A DNA stretch of 64,000 bases from Gammaproteobacteria bacterium (GCA_021647705.1 JAKIUF010000008.1:60299-124298), one strand, 5' to 3'. Positions 41,025 to 50,708 are shown, counted from the stretch's first letter. The notes: generated by a model not told the origin, from the letters alone. Made by a program: numbers and translations.

Positions 41025-43541
41025 ATGAGCCTGCTGTCCGGATTCAAAACCAGTCGCGCCATTGCCACACTCCTCGCCGAGGATGCCGGAGCCACGGCTG
41101 AAGGCAAACGCGCCCTGTATAAACTCAAACAGATTGGTGAGCCCGCGATTCCCAAACTCATCGAAGCCTTGGAAAACCCCAAACACACCGCCACACTGGA
41201 ACAATTATTAGTGGGCTTTGTGCGCAACAGCAATCTGCCACTTTTCCTGGTAGGGCTGACCCATGGTGACCAACGCATCATTGATGGCGTAACTCGCGTA
41301 CTCAAGCGTGCCCAAGACTTTAACCCCAACGAATTATTCCCCTACTTCAGCCAGCCCATGGATGGCGAGGAAGTCTCCAAAACCGCTTTGGGGAAAGTGC
41401 TCACTGCCCACGCCGAACGTATCAATGCCAACCTGCTACTGGGCCTGCTGGATCAAGTAGACAGCAAGGTACGGCCCATTTTATACCGCTTGCTGGACAG
41501 CACCGCCAACGAAACACTGGTCCCCGACATCCGTCAACGGCTCGACAGCAAACAACCATTGGTGCGTGCGCATCTTCTTCAACTGTTATCCCGCTTTGAC
41601 ACAGCCCCCAGCCGAGAAGGACTGGTCACAGCGCTGAACGACTCTAATAAGGCCGTGCGCCAAGCAGCACTCAATGGTCTAGCCAAACTTCACGCCAAAG
41701 AAAATGTGGGGGATATCTGCGCCCTGTTGAGCGATAGTGACCTCACCGTGCAATCAGCCGCCATTGAGACCTTGGCCAAAATTCGCTCACCCCATACCAT
41801 CAAACACCTAATTCCCGTCTTGCAGGACGAATCTGAATATGTGCGCCGCGCTGCGGTGGAAGTGCTCAACGAGGTGGGAGATCAAAATGCGATAAAAGAC
41901 CTGCTGAATGCCCTGCGCGATATGGACTGGTGGGTCAAAGTGCGCGCCGCCGACGCACTGGGTGCCATTGGGGGCCCCAAAGTATTTGATGCCGTACTGG
42001 CCTTGATTACCGACAAAGACGAATTTTTACGCCGCACCGCCGTGGAAATCCTCAACACCAGCAAAGACCCACGCGCAGTAGATCGACTCATTGAGGCGCT
42101 GCGCGATGAAGACTGGTGGGTACGGGAACGTGCCGTGGATGCTCTGGCGGCCATCGGCGACACTCGCGCTGTGCCACATCTGGTTACCATGATGGAAGAA
42201 AACCCGGAAGCCGGTCAGGTAGTGATCCGCGCCCTGGCTACCCTGGGTGACAAACAGGCTGTCACTCCCCTGCTCAAACAGCTCGACAATACCAATAACG
42301 CCCTACGCAAAGAAGCTCTGCGAGCACTGGAAATCCTCACCGATGACAGCAACGCTCAGCGAGTGCAGGAAGCGGCTACCCAGCTTGTCAACTCTCGCAC
42401 TGATGATGTGCGCACGGTGGCCAATGAAACCATGCAAAGCCTGATTATGCGTTTTGGAGATCGCACCAACGGCGCTGCCGCTCATGGTGCGACAGTTATA
42501 GATGACCCCGCTTCATCCGCACCTACGGAGGTGAATGTCCAGGACCAGCCCACTCTGAGTTTCCGCGCCCCCTCGGTCGCCGACACCTCGGGGCAGACGC
42601 AAGCCATGCATACCAGTGGCTCCTTCACATCATCCGGCGGAACAACAATCCAGAATGATGACGGCCAGCACTTCACACACATCTTTGACCCCTCACGGCT
42701 AGCCCCCAACACCGTGCTCATAGATCGCTATCACGTCATTCGTAAAATCGGCGAAGGTGCCTTTGGTGTGGTGTGGCTGGTGGAAGACGTCATGGTGGGT
42801 GACCAGTTTATTCTCAAATTCCTCAACCCGCATGTGGCCGCTGACCAAAGCATGATCGAACGTTTCATGCACGAATTACGCTATGCTCGCAAAATCACTC
42901 ACGAAAATATTATTCGTATTTATGATCTGGTCACCATTGACCAGTCCTACGCCATTTCCATGGAATACTTCCCCAGCCATTCCCTGGCCGACGAGCTAAA
43001 TAAACGCAAAAAACAAAAACAGACCTGTGAGGTTCGCCGAGGTATCCAGCTCATGTGCAGCATTTGTCGTGGTATGGCCCAGGCGCAAACCATGAACGTG
43101 GTACACCGCGACCTCAAACCCGCAAACATTCTGATTAACGATGATGACCTGGTGAAGATCGTTGACTTCGGCCTTGCCGCCGCCGCACGCAAAGCCGATT
43201 CGCGACTCACTAAAAGTGGCATTTTGGTCGGTACCCCCACCTACATGGCCCCCGAACAAGTACGTGGCCGCACCATTGATTCACGTACCGATATCTATAC
43301 ATTAGGCATCATCCTCTATGAAATGTTTGTAGGTGCTGCGCCCTACACCGGTGACGAATCCATGGCCATCCTGTTTCAACATGTGGAAGGCTCAGCAACC
43401 CCACCGCGAAAGATCAACCCGGAGCTGCCCGAATCACTGGAGACTGTTATCATCAAAGCCATGGCCGTCAATCCCGAACAACGCTTTCAAACGTTTGACG
43501 AATTGCGTGAAAAACTGGAAGTTGTGCTGGAGGCTCTTTGA
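41025..43541 (+). CDS. HEAT-repeat Ser/Thr protein kinase
   Basis: An 838-residue protein. Residues about 1-440 are HEAT/PBS-type repeats (LLNALRDMDWWVKVRAADAL and IEALRDEDWWVRERAVDALA are typical units), then a low-complexity linker, then a Hanks-type kinase domain from about 570. The kinase is complete: GEGAFGVVWLVEDV, the Lys in FILKFL, VVHRDLKPANILIN, KIVDFGLA, TYMAPEQVRG. No membrane segment, so it is cytosolic. The start at 41025 is preferred because GGAG lies 6 nt upstream; an ATG 12 nt earlier is in frame. The TGA stop abuts the ATG of the first PilT gene, implying coupling. Confidence 0.92.
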   Translation: MSLLSGFKTSRAIATLLAEDAGATAEGKRALYKLKQIGEPAIPKLIEALENPKHTATLEQLLVGFVRNSNLPLFLVGLTHGDQRIIDGVTRVLKRAQDFNPNELFPYFSQPMDGEEVSKTALGKVLTAHAERINANLLLGLLDQVDSKVRPILYRLLDSTANETLVPDIRQRLDSKQPLVRAHLLQLLSRFDTAPSREGLVTALNDSNKAVRQAALNGLAKLHAKENVGDICALLSDSDLTVQSAAIETLAKIRSPHTIKHLIPVLQDESEYVRRAAVEVLNEVGDQNAIKDLLNALRDMDWWVKVRAADALGAIGGPKVFDAVLALITDKDEFLRRTAVEILNTSKDPRAVDRLIEALRDEDWWVRERAVDALAAIGDTRAVPHLVTMMEENPEAGQVVIRALATLGDKQAVTPLLKQLDNTNNALRKEALRALEILTDDSNAQRVQEAATQLVNSRTDDVRTVANETMQSLIMRFGDRTNGAAAHGATVIDDPASSAPTEVNVQDQPTLSFRAPSVADTSGQTQAMHTSGSFTSSGGTTIQNDDGQHFTHIFDPSRLAPNTVLIDRYHVIRKIGEGAFGVVWLVEDVMVGDQFILKFLNPHVAADQSMIERFMHELRYARKITHENIIRIYDLVTIDQSYAISMEYFPSHSLADELNKRKKQKQTCEVRRGIQLMCSICRGMAQAQTMNVVHRDLKPANILINDDDLVKIVDFGLAAAARKADSRLTKSGILVGTPTYMAPEQVRGRTIDSRTDIYTLGIILYEMFVGAAPYTGDESMAILFQHVEGSATPPRKINPELPESLETVIIKAMAVNPEQRFQTFDELREKLEVVLEAL

Positions 43542-44636
43542 ATGGCCAGAATCGACGCATTCCTAAAACTTGGCCGCGAGCAAGGCTGCACCGACATTCA
43601 CTTTGCCGTCGGCATGCCACCCCTGTTACGCAATTTGGGCGACCTTGTCCCCATTAAATACCGAAATCTCACCGACCAGGAACTGGAAAGCCTGATCGCC
43701 GAAATACTGAACCCTCAGCAAAAAACCGATTTCGACAATGGTCAGGACATCGACTTTGCTTATCAAGGCGACGATGTGGGGCGATTTCGCGTCAGCCTGT
43801 TTCGCAAAGTGAGCGGTGTGGGTGCCGCCTTCCGACTAGTGAACACCGATGTCCCCTCCCTGCACGAATTGGGTATGCCGCCCATTGTCGAAAGATTTAT
43901 CGATGCCCATCAAGGACTGGTGCTAGTCACAGGAGCCACAGGAACCGGCAAATCCACCACTCTGGCGTCCATGCTGGACCTGCTCAACCGCAACCGTCGG
44001 CTGAATATCATTACCCTCGAAGACCCTATCGAATACATCCACCACAGTCAGAAATCCTTGGTGGTACAGCGTGAAGTCGGCACCCACGTCGATACCTTCG
44101 CCAATGGTCTGCGCGCCGCCTTGCGCGAAGACCCGGATGTGATTTTGGTGGGCGAACTACGAGACCCGGAAACCATTACAATGGCGATGACCGCCGCGGA
44201 GACGGGCCATTTGGTGCTCGGCACCCTGCACACCACCTCCGCCACCAAAACCCTGGACCGCATTATCGACGCCACCCCCACCGAGCAAAAAACCCAGACC
44301 AGCAACTTTCTTGCTCAACATTTACAGGGGGTGATCAGCCAAAAACTGGTAAAAACCGTGGACGGACGTGGACGCAAAGCCATCGTGGAAGTGTTTATCA
44401 ACACCCCTGCCATCGCCAACCTCATTAGCACCGGCAAAATTTTTCAGATTCCATCCATTTTGCAAACCGGACGTGACAAAGGTATGCAAACCATGGATCA
44501 GGCACTGCTGGAAGCGCTGCAAAACAAAGAAATCGACCCTGATGATGCCTACCTGCACGCCACCAACAAACAACAATTCCAACGTTTTGTCACAGACCCA
44601 GATCTGCTGCCGCAGATTGACTTGGCCGTCAGTTAA
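43542..44636 (+). CDS. PilT-family retraction ATPase, first copy
   Basis: A 364-residue hexameric secretion ATPase of the PilT/PilU group: N-terminal PAS-like part (GCTDIHFAVGMPPLLRN), Walker A GATGTGKST, Asp box ITLEDPIEYIH, Walker B ALREDPDVILVGELRD, and His box GHLVLGTLHT. The C-terminal AIRNLIRE motif, needed for retraction by PilT, is altered to AIANLISTGK, as in divergent PilU-like members. Starts immediately after the kinase stop codon. No pilin or pilus assembly genes are in the window. Confidence 0.92.
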   Translation: MARIDAFLKLGREQGCTDIHFAVGMPPLLRNLGDLVPIKYRNLTDQELESLIAEILNPQQKTDFDNGQDIDFAYQGDDVGRFRVSLFRKVSGVGAAFRLVNTDVPSLHELGMPPIVERFIDAHQGLVLVTGATGTGKSTTLASMLDLLNRNRRLNIITLEDPIEYIHHSQKSLVVQREVGTHVDTFANGLRAALREDPDVILVGELRDPETITMAMTAAETGHLVLGTLHTTSATKTLDRIIDATPTEQKTQTSNFLAQHLQGVISQKLVKTVDGRGRKAIVEVFINTPAIANLISTGKIFQIPSILQTGRDKGMQTMDQALLEALQNKEIDPDDAYLHATNKQQFQRFVTDPDLLPQIDLAVS

Positions 44637-44653
44637 ATAATGAGTACGCACGC

Positions 44654-45748
44654 ATGAGTCGCGTTAACGCCTTTCTTGAATTGCTGATCAAACAAGCCGG
44701 ATCCGACTTGCACCTGGTCTCCGGCAATCCACCGCGCATCCGCCTTTACGGCGAAATTCACCCGGTAAAATACCGTGAGCTGACGGAAAGCGAAACCCGT
44801 AGCTTGCTATTTGAAATCATGCCAGAACGGGTCAAGCAAACCTTTGAAAGCCTGGGTGGTGCCGACTTTGGCTACGAAATACCAGGGGTATCACGCTTTC
44901 GCGTCAACGTCTTTCGCCACCTTGGCGGCATGGGTGCCGTGTTCCGGGCTATCCCCAGCGCTATCACCGACCTGGATGCCCTGAACATGCCCCCCGTGCT
45001 CAAAACACTGGCCCGGCAACGTAAAGGACTGATTCTGGTCGTCGGCCCCACGGGTTCAGGCAAATCCACCACCCTTGCCGCAATGATTGATTTCATCAAT
45101 TCCGAACGCAAAGGCCACATCATTACCATCGAAGACCCTGTGGAACATGTCCACATGCCCAAAGGCTGCCTGATCAGCCAGCGTGAAGTCGGTGACCATA
45201 CTGATAGTTTCGCCTCCGCCCTGCGTTCCGCCTTACGCGAAGACCCCGACGTTATCCTCGTCGGAGAAATGCGCGACCTGGACACCATCAGTCTTGCGGT
45301 CACCGCCGCAGAAATGGGTATCCTGATTCTGGCCACCTTGCACACCAATGGTGCCGCAGCCGCCATCGACCGGATCATCAACGTATTCCCACCTGGCGAA
45401 GAGCCCTACATTCGTGCCATGCTGTCAACTTCACTGTGCGGAGTCATCTCTCAACAGCTAGTGAAAACCGCCGATAATCGTGGCCGACTTGCAGCCGTGG
45501 AAACTCTGGTCAATAATTCGGCTGCTTCCAACATTATCCGTGAGGGTAAAACCGAACAATTGGAAAATGTGATGCAGGGTGGCGCTCTGCAAGGCATGCA
45601 AAATATTGACACTGCGTTACGCCGTTTGCTCGACGAAAAACTGATCACCGGTGAAGAAGCCTATCGAAAGGCCCGGCTGAAATCGAACTTCGAACAATAT
45701 AGGGAACAAGATGACTCAACCAACCCAGCATCAGCCAACAGATTCTAA
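44654..45748 (+). CDS. PilT/PilU-family retraction ATPase, second copy
   Basis: A 364-residue paralogue of the preceding protein: SDLHLVSGNPPRIRLYGEI, Walker A GPTGSGKSTT, ITIEDPVEHVHMPKGCL, ALREDPDVILVGEMRDLDTI and LATLHTNGAAAAIDR. The AIRNLIRE region reads AASNIIREGK, closer to PilT than in the first copy. It lies 17 bp downstream of the first and its last 38 nt overlap the FHA gene that follows, so all are co-transcribed. Confidence 0.92.
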   Translation: MSRVNAFLELLIKQAGSDLHLVSGNPPRIRLYGEIHPVKYRELTESETRSLLFEIMPERVKQTFESLGGADFGYEIPGVSRFRVNVFRHLGGMGAVFRAIPSAITDLDALNMPPVLKTLARQRKGLILVVGPTGSGKSTTLAAMIDFINSERKGHIITIEDPVEHVHMPKGCLISQREVGDHTDSFASALRSALREDPDVILVGEMRDLDTISLAVTAAEMGILILATLHTNGAAAAIDRIINVFPPGEEPYIRAMLSTSLCGVISQQLVKTADNRGRLAAVETLVNNSAASNIIREGKTEQLENVMQGGALQGMQNIDTALRRLLDEKLITGEEAYRKARLKSNFEQYREQDDSTNPASANRF

Positions 45749-46520
45749 TAACGTCACTACCCTGCCCGGGCTGGATGAAACACATCCCGTATCGCCAGAG
45801 CATGAACAAATGTCACAAACATCCCTTGCCAATGCTTCCAACCCAGAAGCAGAACGCAAGTTGATCCTCACCCTGGAAGGTAAGATTCTTCGTGAGTTTT
45901 CCATCGGCGACCAAAACCTGAGTATTGGCCGCAAACATGGTAATGACATCCAGCTAAACGATCTCACTCTGAGTGGACGGCACGCACTGATCTCCAGCAT
46001 CCCCGATTATGTCTTCATCGAAGACCTGGGTAGCACCAATGGCACCTTGGTGAATGGCAATCACGTGAAAAAAATCGCACTTGAGCACAGCGACGTTATC
46101 CAGGTTGGCCATCACCAGCTCACCTACATGTGTGAACCGGAAACCCGCTATGAACCCACCATGTTTGTAAAAGCAGAGCTGGATGACACGCAATTTATTT
46201 ACGGTGATGAAATCAATCAGGCGCTGATCACCGGCCTCGCTCTGGGCGGCCTGCGCACGGTAGATGGGGTCGTGCCAAAGCCCATCATGGAATTACGCAA
46301 AACCTATAACACCATCGGTTTTCAAGGCAAACGTATGGCACTGATCACACGAGGCTCTGAAGGCTACAGTATCACCTCCGTTATTGGCACCCGCAGCCGC
46401 CGAGCCAGTGATATACCACGCATCAATGGAAAAGAACTGGGCACCGAACAGTTTTTATTAAGTGAAGGTGACATTATCAATATCGCCGGATTTGAAATAG
46501 AATTTTATTACCTGAATTAA
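45711..46520 (+). CDS. FHA-domain protein with tandem FHA-type modules, first copy
   Basis: A 269-residue protein. A polar 45-residue N-terminus precedes a canonical phosphothreonine-binding FHA domain (about 60-135: SIGRKHGNDIQLND, LSGRHALISS, LGSTNGTLVNG). A second, degenerate FHA-like module follows (about 175-269: YNTIGFQGKRMALITRGSEG ... EGDIINIAGFEIEFYYL) lacking the Ser-x2-His. The start overlaps the preceding ATPase gene by 38 nt and is supported by AGGGA 6 nt upstream. A likely reader of the kinase. Confidence 0.88.
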   Translation: MTQPTQHQPTDSNNVTTLPGLDETHPVSPEHEQMSQTSLANASNPEAERKLILTLEGKILREFSIGDQNLSIGRKHGNDIQLNDLTLSGRHALISSIPDYVFIEDLGSTNGTLVNGNHVKKIALEHSDVIQVGHHQLTYMCEPETRYEPTMFVKAELDDTQFIYGDEINQALITGLALGGLRTVDGVVPKPIMELRKTYNTIGFQGKRMALITRGSEGYSITSVIGTRSRRASDIPRINGKELGTEQFLLSEGDIINIAGFEIEFYYLN

Positions 46521-46613
46521 AGGTTAAAGCATCGTTGATTAAATAAACGTAGCAACAACATTTCGTCAACCACTCAGCCCCGCCAGAACCACCTCGCAAG
46601 GAACTTTTTCTGC

Positions 46614-47291
46614 ATGAACAATAAACTCATCCTCACATTGGATGGTGAAATCATCAATGAACATTCTCTGGAAACTGAAACGCTCAGCATTGGTCGTAAA
46701 CACAGCAACGATATCCAGTTAAACGACCTGACGGTCAGTGGTCGTCACGCCATGATCAGCCATACACACCCGGACCAAACCTTTGTTGAAGACCTTGGCA
46801 GCACCAACGGTACCCTGGTCAACGGCAACCATGTCAAAAAAGTCGCACTGAGGCACGGCGATATTATCCAGATGGGTCATCACCAATTCACCTTCCTCAG
46901 CGAAGGCAGTACCCAATATGAACCCACCATGTTTATCAAAGCTGAACTGGATGAAACCCAAATGGTACTACCAGACTGGGAATCCCGCGCAGAAAGCATC
47001 AAAGGACAACCACTGGCCGGCCTGCGAACACTCAACGGCCCACTGGCACGCACCGTAATGGAACTGCGCAAACCATTCAATACTATCGGTTTTCAAGGCC
47101 ATAAAATGGCACTGATCAGCCGAGGCTTGGACAACTACACCATCAGTCCGGTGCCTGCCACAAAAAGCCGCCGCTCATCAGACCTGGTTCTGCTCAACGG
47201 TGAAAAACTCGGCCCGGCAGCCGTTACCCTCAAGCCGGAAGATGTCATCAGTATTTCCGGCTTTGAAGTTGAATTTTATTTTATCCACTAA
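46614..47291 (+). CDS. FHA-domain protein with tandem FHA-type modules, second copy
   Basis: A 225-residue paralogue of the preceding protein without its N-terminal extension: SIGRKHSNDIQLNDLTVSGR, LGSTNGTLVNGNHVKKV, then the same degenerate second module (FNTIGFQGHKMALISRG). The pair arose by tandem duplication. It ends the kinase/PilT/FHA operon; 93 bp separate it from the first copy. Confidence 0.88.
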   Translation: MNNKLILTLDGEIINEHSLETETLSIGRKHSNDIQLNDLTVSGRHAMISHTHPDQTFVEDLGSTNGTLVNGNHVKKVALRHGDIIQMGHHQFTFLSEGSTQYEPTMFIKAELDETQMVLPDWESRAESIKGQPLAGLRTLNGPLARTVMELRKPFNTIGFQGHKMALISRGLDNYTISPVPATKSRRSSDLVLLNGEKLGPAAVTLKPEDVISISGFEVEFYFIH

Positions 47292-47361
47292 TTGAGGAGA
47301 GTGATTGAGGAGAGTGATGTTTCACCTTTGTCACTACTGCACCCAATAAACATTCACCAAC

Positions 47362-47862
47362 ATGGCAACAATCCGAAAAGCAATACCCAGTGATGGAGCC
47401 CAGCTTGTCCAGTTATTTAGTGCGCTGGATCAAGAAACTGAATTCATGTTAATGGAGCCAGGGGAAAGAAAACTGTCTGTTGAACAACAGGTGGACATTA
47501 TCAATGAGTTATCAGACTCCAGATCCAAAGTGTTGTTTATCGCCAGTGAGAAAAATGTCATTGTAGGTTTTCTTGGTGGCTGCGGAGGTGCCGCCAACAA
47601 AGACAGTCACTCTATTCACATTGCCATGGGCATACTGACATCATTCTGGGGTAAAAGTATTGGCAGCCAACTGCTCCAGACTTTCATTGTCTGGGCAACA
47701 GAAAACCAATTCCATAGAATTGAGCTTACGGTCATGGAACACAACACCAGAGCCCAGTCACTCTATAAAAATATGGGCTTTGAAAGCGAAGGTATAAAGC
47801 GGGATTCGCTTAAAGTTAATGGTCATTATGTTAACGAACACTACATGGCGCTATTGATATAA
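47362..47862 (+). CDS. GNAT-family N-acetyltransferase
   Basis: A 166-residue acetyltransferase: ATIRKAIPSDGAQLVQLFSA at the start, acetyl-CoA loop region GILTSFWGKSIGSQLLQTFI, then IELTVMEHNTRAQSLYKNMG and FESEGIKRDSLKVNGHYVNE. This is the RimJ/RimL-like or PhnO-like branch; the acceptor cannot be told. It lies 70 bp after the FHA genes but without obvious functional tie. Confidence 0.9.
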   Translation: MATIRKAIPSDGAQLVQLFSALDQETEFMLMEPGERKLSVEQQVDIINELSDSRSKVLFIASEKNVIVGFLGGCGGAANKDSHSIHIAMGILTSFWGKSIGSQLLQTFIVWATENQFHRIELTVMEHNTRAQSLYKNMGFESEGIKRDSLKVNGHYVNEHYMALLI

Positions 47863-47946
47863 CGTAGGGTGCTCTTCCCAATATAACTCACCCTCGAATG
47901 TACCCGTTTTCCGCATGGGCATAAAAAATGTGTCCACCCTAGCCGG

Positions 47947-48504
47947 TTAGAATTTAATAAAATGCTCCCGATAATGTTTCAGCTCGTTGATGGAGTCTCG
48001 CGTGTCATCCAGCGCCAGATGGCTGGAGTTCTTTTTAAAGCTTTTGGCGACATCCGGTGCCCAGCGTGAGGCCAGTTCTTTGAGAGTGCTGACATCCAGG
48101 TTGCGGTACATGAAAAAGGCTTCCAGTTCTGGCATGCAGCGCGCAAGAAAACGGCGGTCCTGGCATATGCTGTTACCGCACATGGGGGATTTGCCTTTGG
48201 GGACATATTGTTGCAAAAAGGCAAGGGTCTGCCGTTCGGCTTCGGCTTCGGTGATAGTGCTGTTTTTCACTCGCTCAGTAAGCCCCGAGCCGCCATGTTG
48301 TTTGGTGTTCCAGTCGTCCATACCGGCCATAATTTCATCACTTTGATGAATGGCCAGCATGGGGCCTTCGGCGAGTATGTTCAGTTCGCTGTCGGTAACA
48401 ATCGTGGCAATTTCAATGATGACATCATTCTGGGTGTCCAGCCCGGTCATTTCCAAGTCAATCCAGATCAGGTTTTTTTTGCTAGGTATCATGGTTTCAG
48501 GCAT
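47947..48504 (-). CDS. orn: Oligoribonuclease
   Basis: A 185-residue DEDDh exoribonuclease that degrades dinucleotides, including pGpG from cyclic-di-GMP turnover. Motifs: [39 protein letters not shown] and [20 protein letters not shown]. The start at 48504 has GAGAG 7 nt upstream. Convergent with the GNAT gene. It would finish the degradation started by HD-GYP proteins such as the one at 37959. Confidence 0.97.
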   Translation of the reverse strand: MPETMIPSKKNLIWIDLEMTGLDTQNDVIIEIATIVTDSELNILAEGPMLAIHQSDEIMAGMDDWNTKQHGGSGLTERVKNSTITEAEAERQTLAFLQQYVPKGKSPMCGNSICQDRRFLARCMPELEAFFMYRNLDVSTLKELASRWAPDVAKSFKKNSSHLALDDTRDSINELKHYREHFIKF

Positions 48505-48850
48505 GATTTTTCTCTCAGGGTTATTCGTTGGCTCAGGATATTACCAGAACTACCCGTAAAATTAGCGCAACTCCCCTTCTATTTTCTCTGACAGTTGAGT
48601 TATTGCTATTGCCTGATATTCCCCCCCCCAATCAGATATATTTCGCTGATCTCATTTGCAGGTATACTGCGCGGAGGTTACCAATACATTTCCGCTCGGA
48701 ATAACAGCAAATAAAAGCTGAAGCCCAGGAGGTAAAGCTTTTAGATTTCGGCTAAAAACGTGCGAAACAATGATGGTATCCACAATAAGTTATGGGGAAT
48801 TGAACCCTTTGGGATTAAACAGACATAAAATACATAACGGTGCTCAGCAA
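48505..48850. other. Divergent intergenic region between orn and a cytochrome gene
   Basis: 346 bp that must carry both promoters. No repeat, riboswitch or small gene could be recognised. A CCCAGGAGGTAAAGC near 48725 resembles a ribosome-binding site but no frame follows it. Confidence 0.35.
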
Positions 48851-49156
48851 ATGATGACTAAAACACGTGTATTCCTTTTTTTTGTGGCAACAGCCTTCAC
48901 TTTTCCACTGACATCCGCATGGGCCGCTGAGCGCGCCCCGGATGCGGCTCACGGTAAAACATTGCACAGCAAAAGCTGCATGGGCTGCCATGACAACAGC
49001 CAGTACACTCGCGCCAATCGTATTATTCATACCTTTGAGGATTTGAGCGCTCGGGTGAAATTCTGCGATGCCGCAGCCAATGCTGATTTTTCACCGAATG
49101 ATCTCAACGATGTGGTGGAATACCTCAATGCCGATTTTTACAAGTTCGGGAAATAA
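48851..49156 (+). CDS. Periplasmic monohaem cytochrome c
   Basis: A 101-residue protein from the ATG at 48851: signal peptide (MMTKTRVFLFFVATAFTFPL...AWA), one CMGCH haem site in the mature N-terminus, and a helical remainder (DLNDVVEYLNADFYKF). Small single-haem cytochrome of unknown partner. An in-frame ATG 81 nt upstream would spoil the signal peptide and was not used. Followed 14 bp later by the pterin dehydratase gene. Confidence 0.8.
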   Translation: MMTKTRVFLFFVATAFTFPLTSAWAAERAPDAAHGKTLHSKSCMGCHDNSQYTRANRIIHTFEDLSARVKFCDAAANADFSPNDLNDVVEYLNADFYKFGK

Positions 49157-49170
49157 TCCGGCGATACACC

Positions 49171-49530
49171 ATGCCCTCTCTTGCTGAACAAACCTGTAAA
49201 CCCTGTGAGGGTGGCGTCAAACCATTGAACAGCAATGATACACACATCATGCTGGGGCAATTAAACAGCTGGAGCTTTGCTGATGACAACAAGACAATTC
49301 AGCAGGACTTTCATTTCAAAAACTATTATCAAACCATGGCTTTCGTCAATGCTGTGGCCTGGATTGCCCATCAGGAAGATCATCATCCAGATATGACGGT
49401 GGGTTATAACCACTGTCTGATTCAATACAGTACCCATGCTATTGGCGGGTTATCACAAAATGATTTTATTTGTGCCGCCAAAATCGATGCATTATTTACC
49501 ACTAACAACGATGCCCATGGCCAAGCGTAA
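49171..49530 (+). CDS. phhB: Pterin-4a-carbinolamine dehydratase
   Basis: A 119-residue PCD: the active-site signature EDHHPDMTVGYNHCLIQYST...D is present, after FKNYYQTMAFVNAVAWIAHQ. It dehydrates 4a-hydroxytetrahydrobiopterin; in bacteria lacking phenylalanine hydroxylase nearby, as here, it may act in other pterin metabolism, possibly linked to molybdopterin. Its end overlaps rsgA by 14 nt. Confidence 0.92.
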   Translation: MPSLAEQTCKPCEGGVKPLNSNDTHIMLGQLNSWSFADDNKTIQQDFHFKNYYQTMAFVNAVAWIAHQEDHHPDMTVGYNHCLIQYSTHAIGGLSQNDFICAAKIDALFTTNNDAHGQA

Positions 49531-50527
49531 ACTCACCCGCCGCCAGGAATGGCGTGCGGAAAAGATCCAGGCCGAACGCCTTGCCCGCTCTCAAAAAAAG
49601 AACGCTCGACTTGCTGATGAACTGCAAGGTAGTGAGCTTGGCCCGGAACAACCAGGGCGCGTTATTACCCGTTACGGCGCACAGGTCGATCTCGAAGACA
49701 GCCAACAGAAACTGCATCGCTGCCTGTTACGCCGAAATTTGCCACCGCTGGTATGTGGGGACCGCGTGGTCTGGCAGGCTGGGCCCAATAACACTGGCGT
49801 GGTGGTGGCCATGGAGCCTCGCCATAGCTTGCTGGAACGCCCGGATGCCGACAACCAGCTCAAACCGGTTGCGGCTAACATCAATCAGATTCTGGTGGTG
49901 GCAGCACCGGAGCCTGCACTGGATGTAGACCTGATCAATCGCTATTTTGTGGCCGCGGAAATGACCGGAATACAACCGGTGCTGATCATCAACAAAATTG
50001 ATCTGCTCAGCGATACAGCCTTTAGCAAATTAAAAAAGCGTTTTCAGGCCTACGAGGATATTGGTTACGCTGTTATCTATGCGACGACCAAACATACACA
50101 TGGATTGGATAATCTGTTGGTATACCTGCGGGATAAAACCAGCATTTTCGTCGGCCAGTCGGGTGTCGGTAAGTCTTCGTTGATCCAGGTGTTATTACCT
50201 GAAGAGGAGTTGCGCGTTAACACGCTATCTGAAAGTAGTGGCGAAGGACGCCATACCACCACCACCACGCGGCTGTATCATTTTTCTCATGGCGGTGAAC
50301 TCATTGATTCACCCGGGGTACGCGCTTTTCGGCTGGGGCATGCCAGTACCGCGCAAATTACTGAGGGCTTTCGGGAATTTCACCCTTACCTTGGCCAGTG
50401 CCGTTTCAGCAATTGCCGCCACGATGTTGAACCGGATTGCGCTTTGCAGGCGGCAATCAGCACCGGAAAAATATCCAGGGATCGTTTTGCGAGTTATCAG
50501 CGTATTATTAATGAGGTGGTTTTTTAA
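49517..50527 (+). CDS. rsgA: Small ribosomal subunit biogenesis GTPase RsgA
   Basis: A 336-residue circularly permuted GTPase that checks maturing 30S subunits. OB-fold N-terminus, then G4 IINKID, G5-like YATTKHTHGLDNL, G1 GQSGVGKSSLIQVLLP, G3 LIDSPGVRAF, and the C-terminal zinc knuckle CRFSNCRHDVEPDC. The start at 49517 (MAKRKLTRRQEW) fits the family's basic N-terminus and overlaps phhB by 14 nt. Confidence 0.96.
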   Translation: MAKRKLTRRQEWRAEKIQAERLARSQKKNARLADELQGSELGPEQPGRVITRYGAQVDLEDSQQKLHRCLLRRNLPPLVCGDRVVWQAGPNNTGVVVAMEPRHSLLERPDADNQLKPVAANINQILVVAAPEPALDVDLINRYFVAAEMTGIQPVLIINKIDLLSDTAFSKLKKRFQAYEDIGYAVIYATTKHTHGLDNLLVYLRDKTSIFVGQSGVGKSSLIQVLLPEEELRVNTLSESSGEGRHTTTTTRLYHFSHGGELIDSPGVRAFRLGHASTAQITEGFREFHPYLGQCRFSNCRHDVEPDCALQAAISTGKISRDRFASYQRIINEVVF

Positions 50528-50708
50528 TCTCAAGTAGCAACAGCCGCCCATATGACAAATTTCAAAAAATGCGGCGTCCACTACACCAAGCCCTTATAAC
50601 AACGCTATACTTGTGTTTCCTGACAGCTTGTGAAAAAGATCACATGCTACTATGGATGACGCAGGTATAGTGCGTAGCCGTAATCGACAAAAGCCTGGAG
50701 CAGTAAAC

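Noticed and set aside
48660..48850. Cyclic-di-GMP or other riboswitch before the cytochrome gene
   Set aside because: I looked for the GEMM core pattern and did not find it; no stable conserved fold could be recognised.
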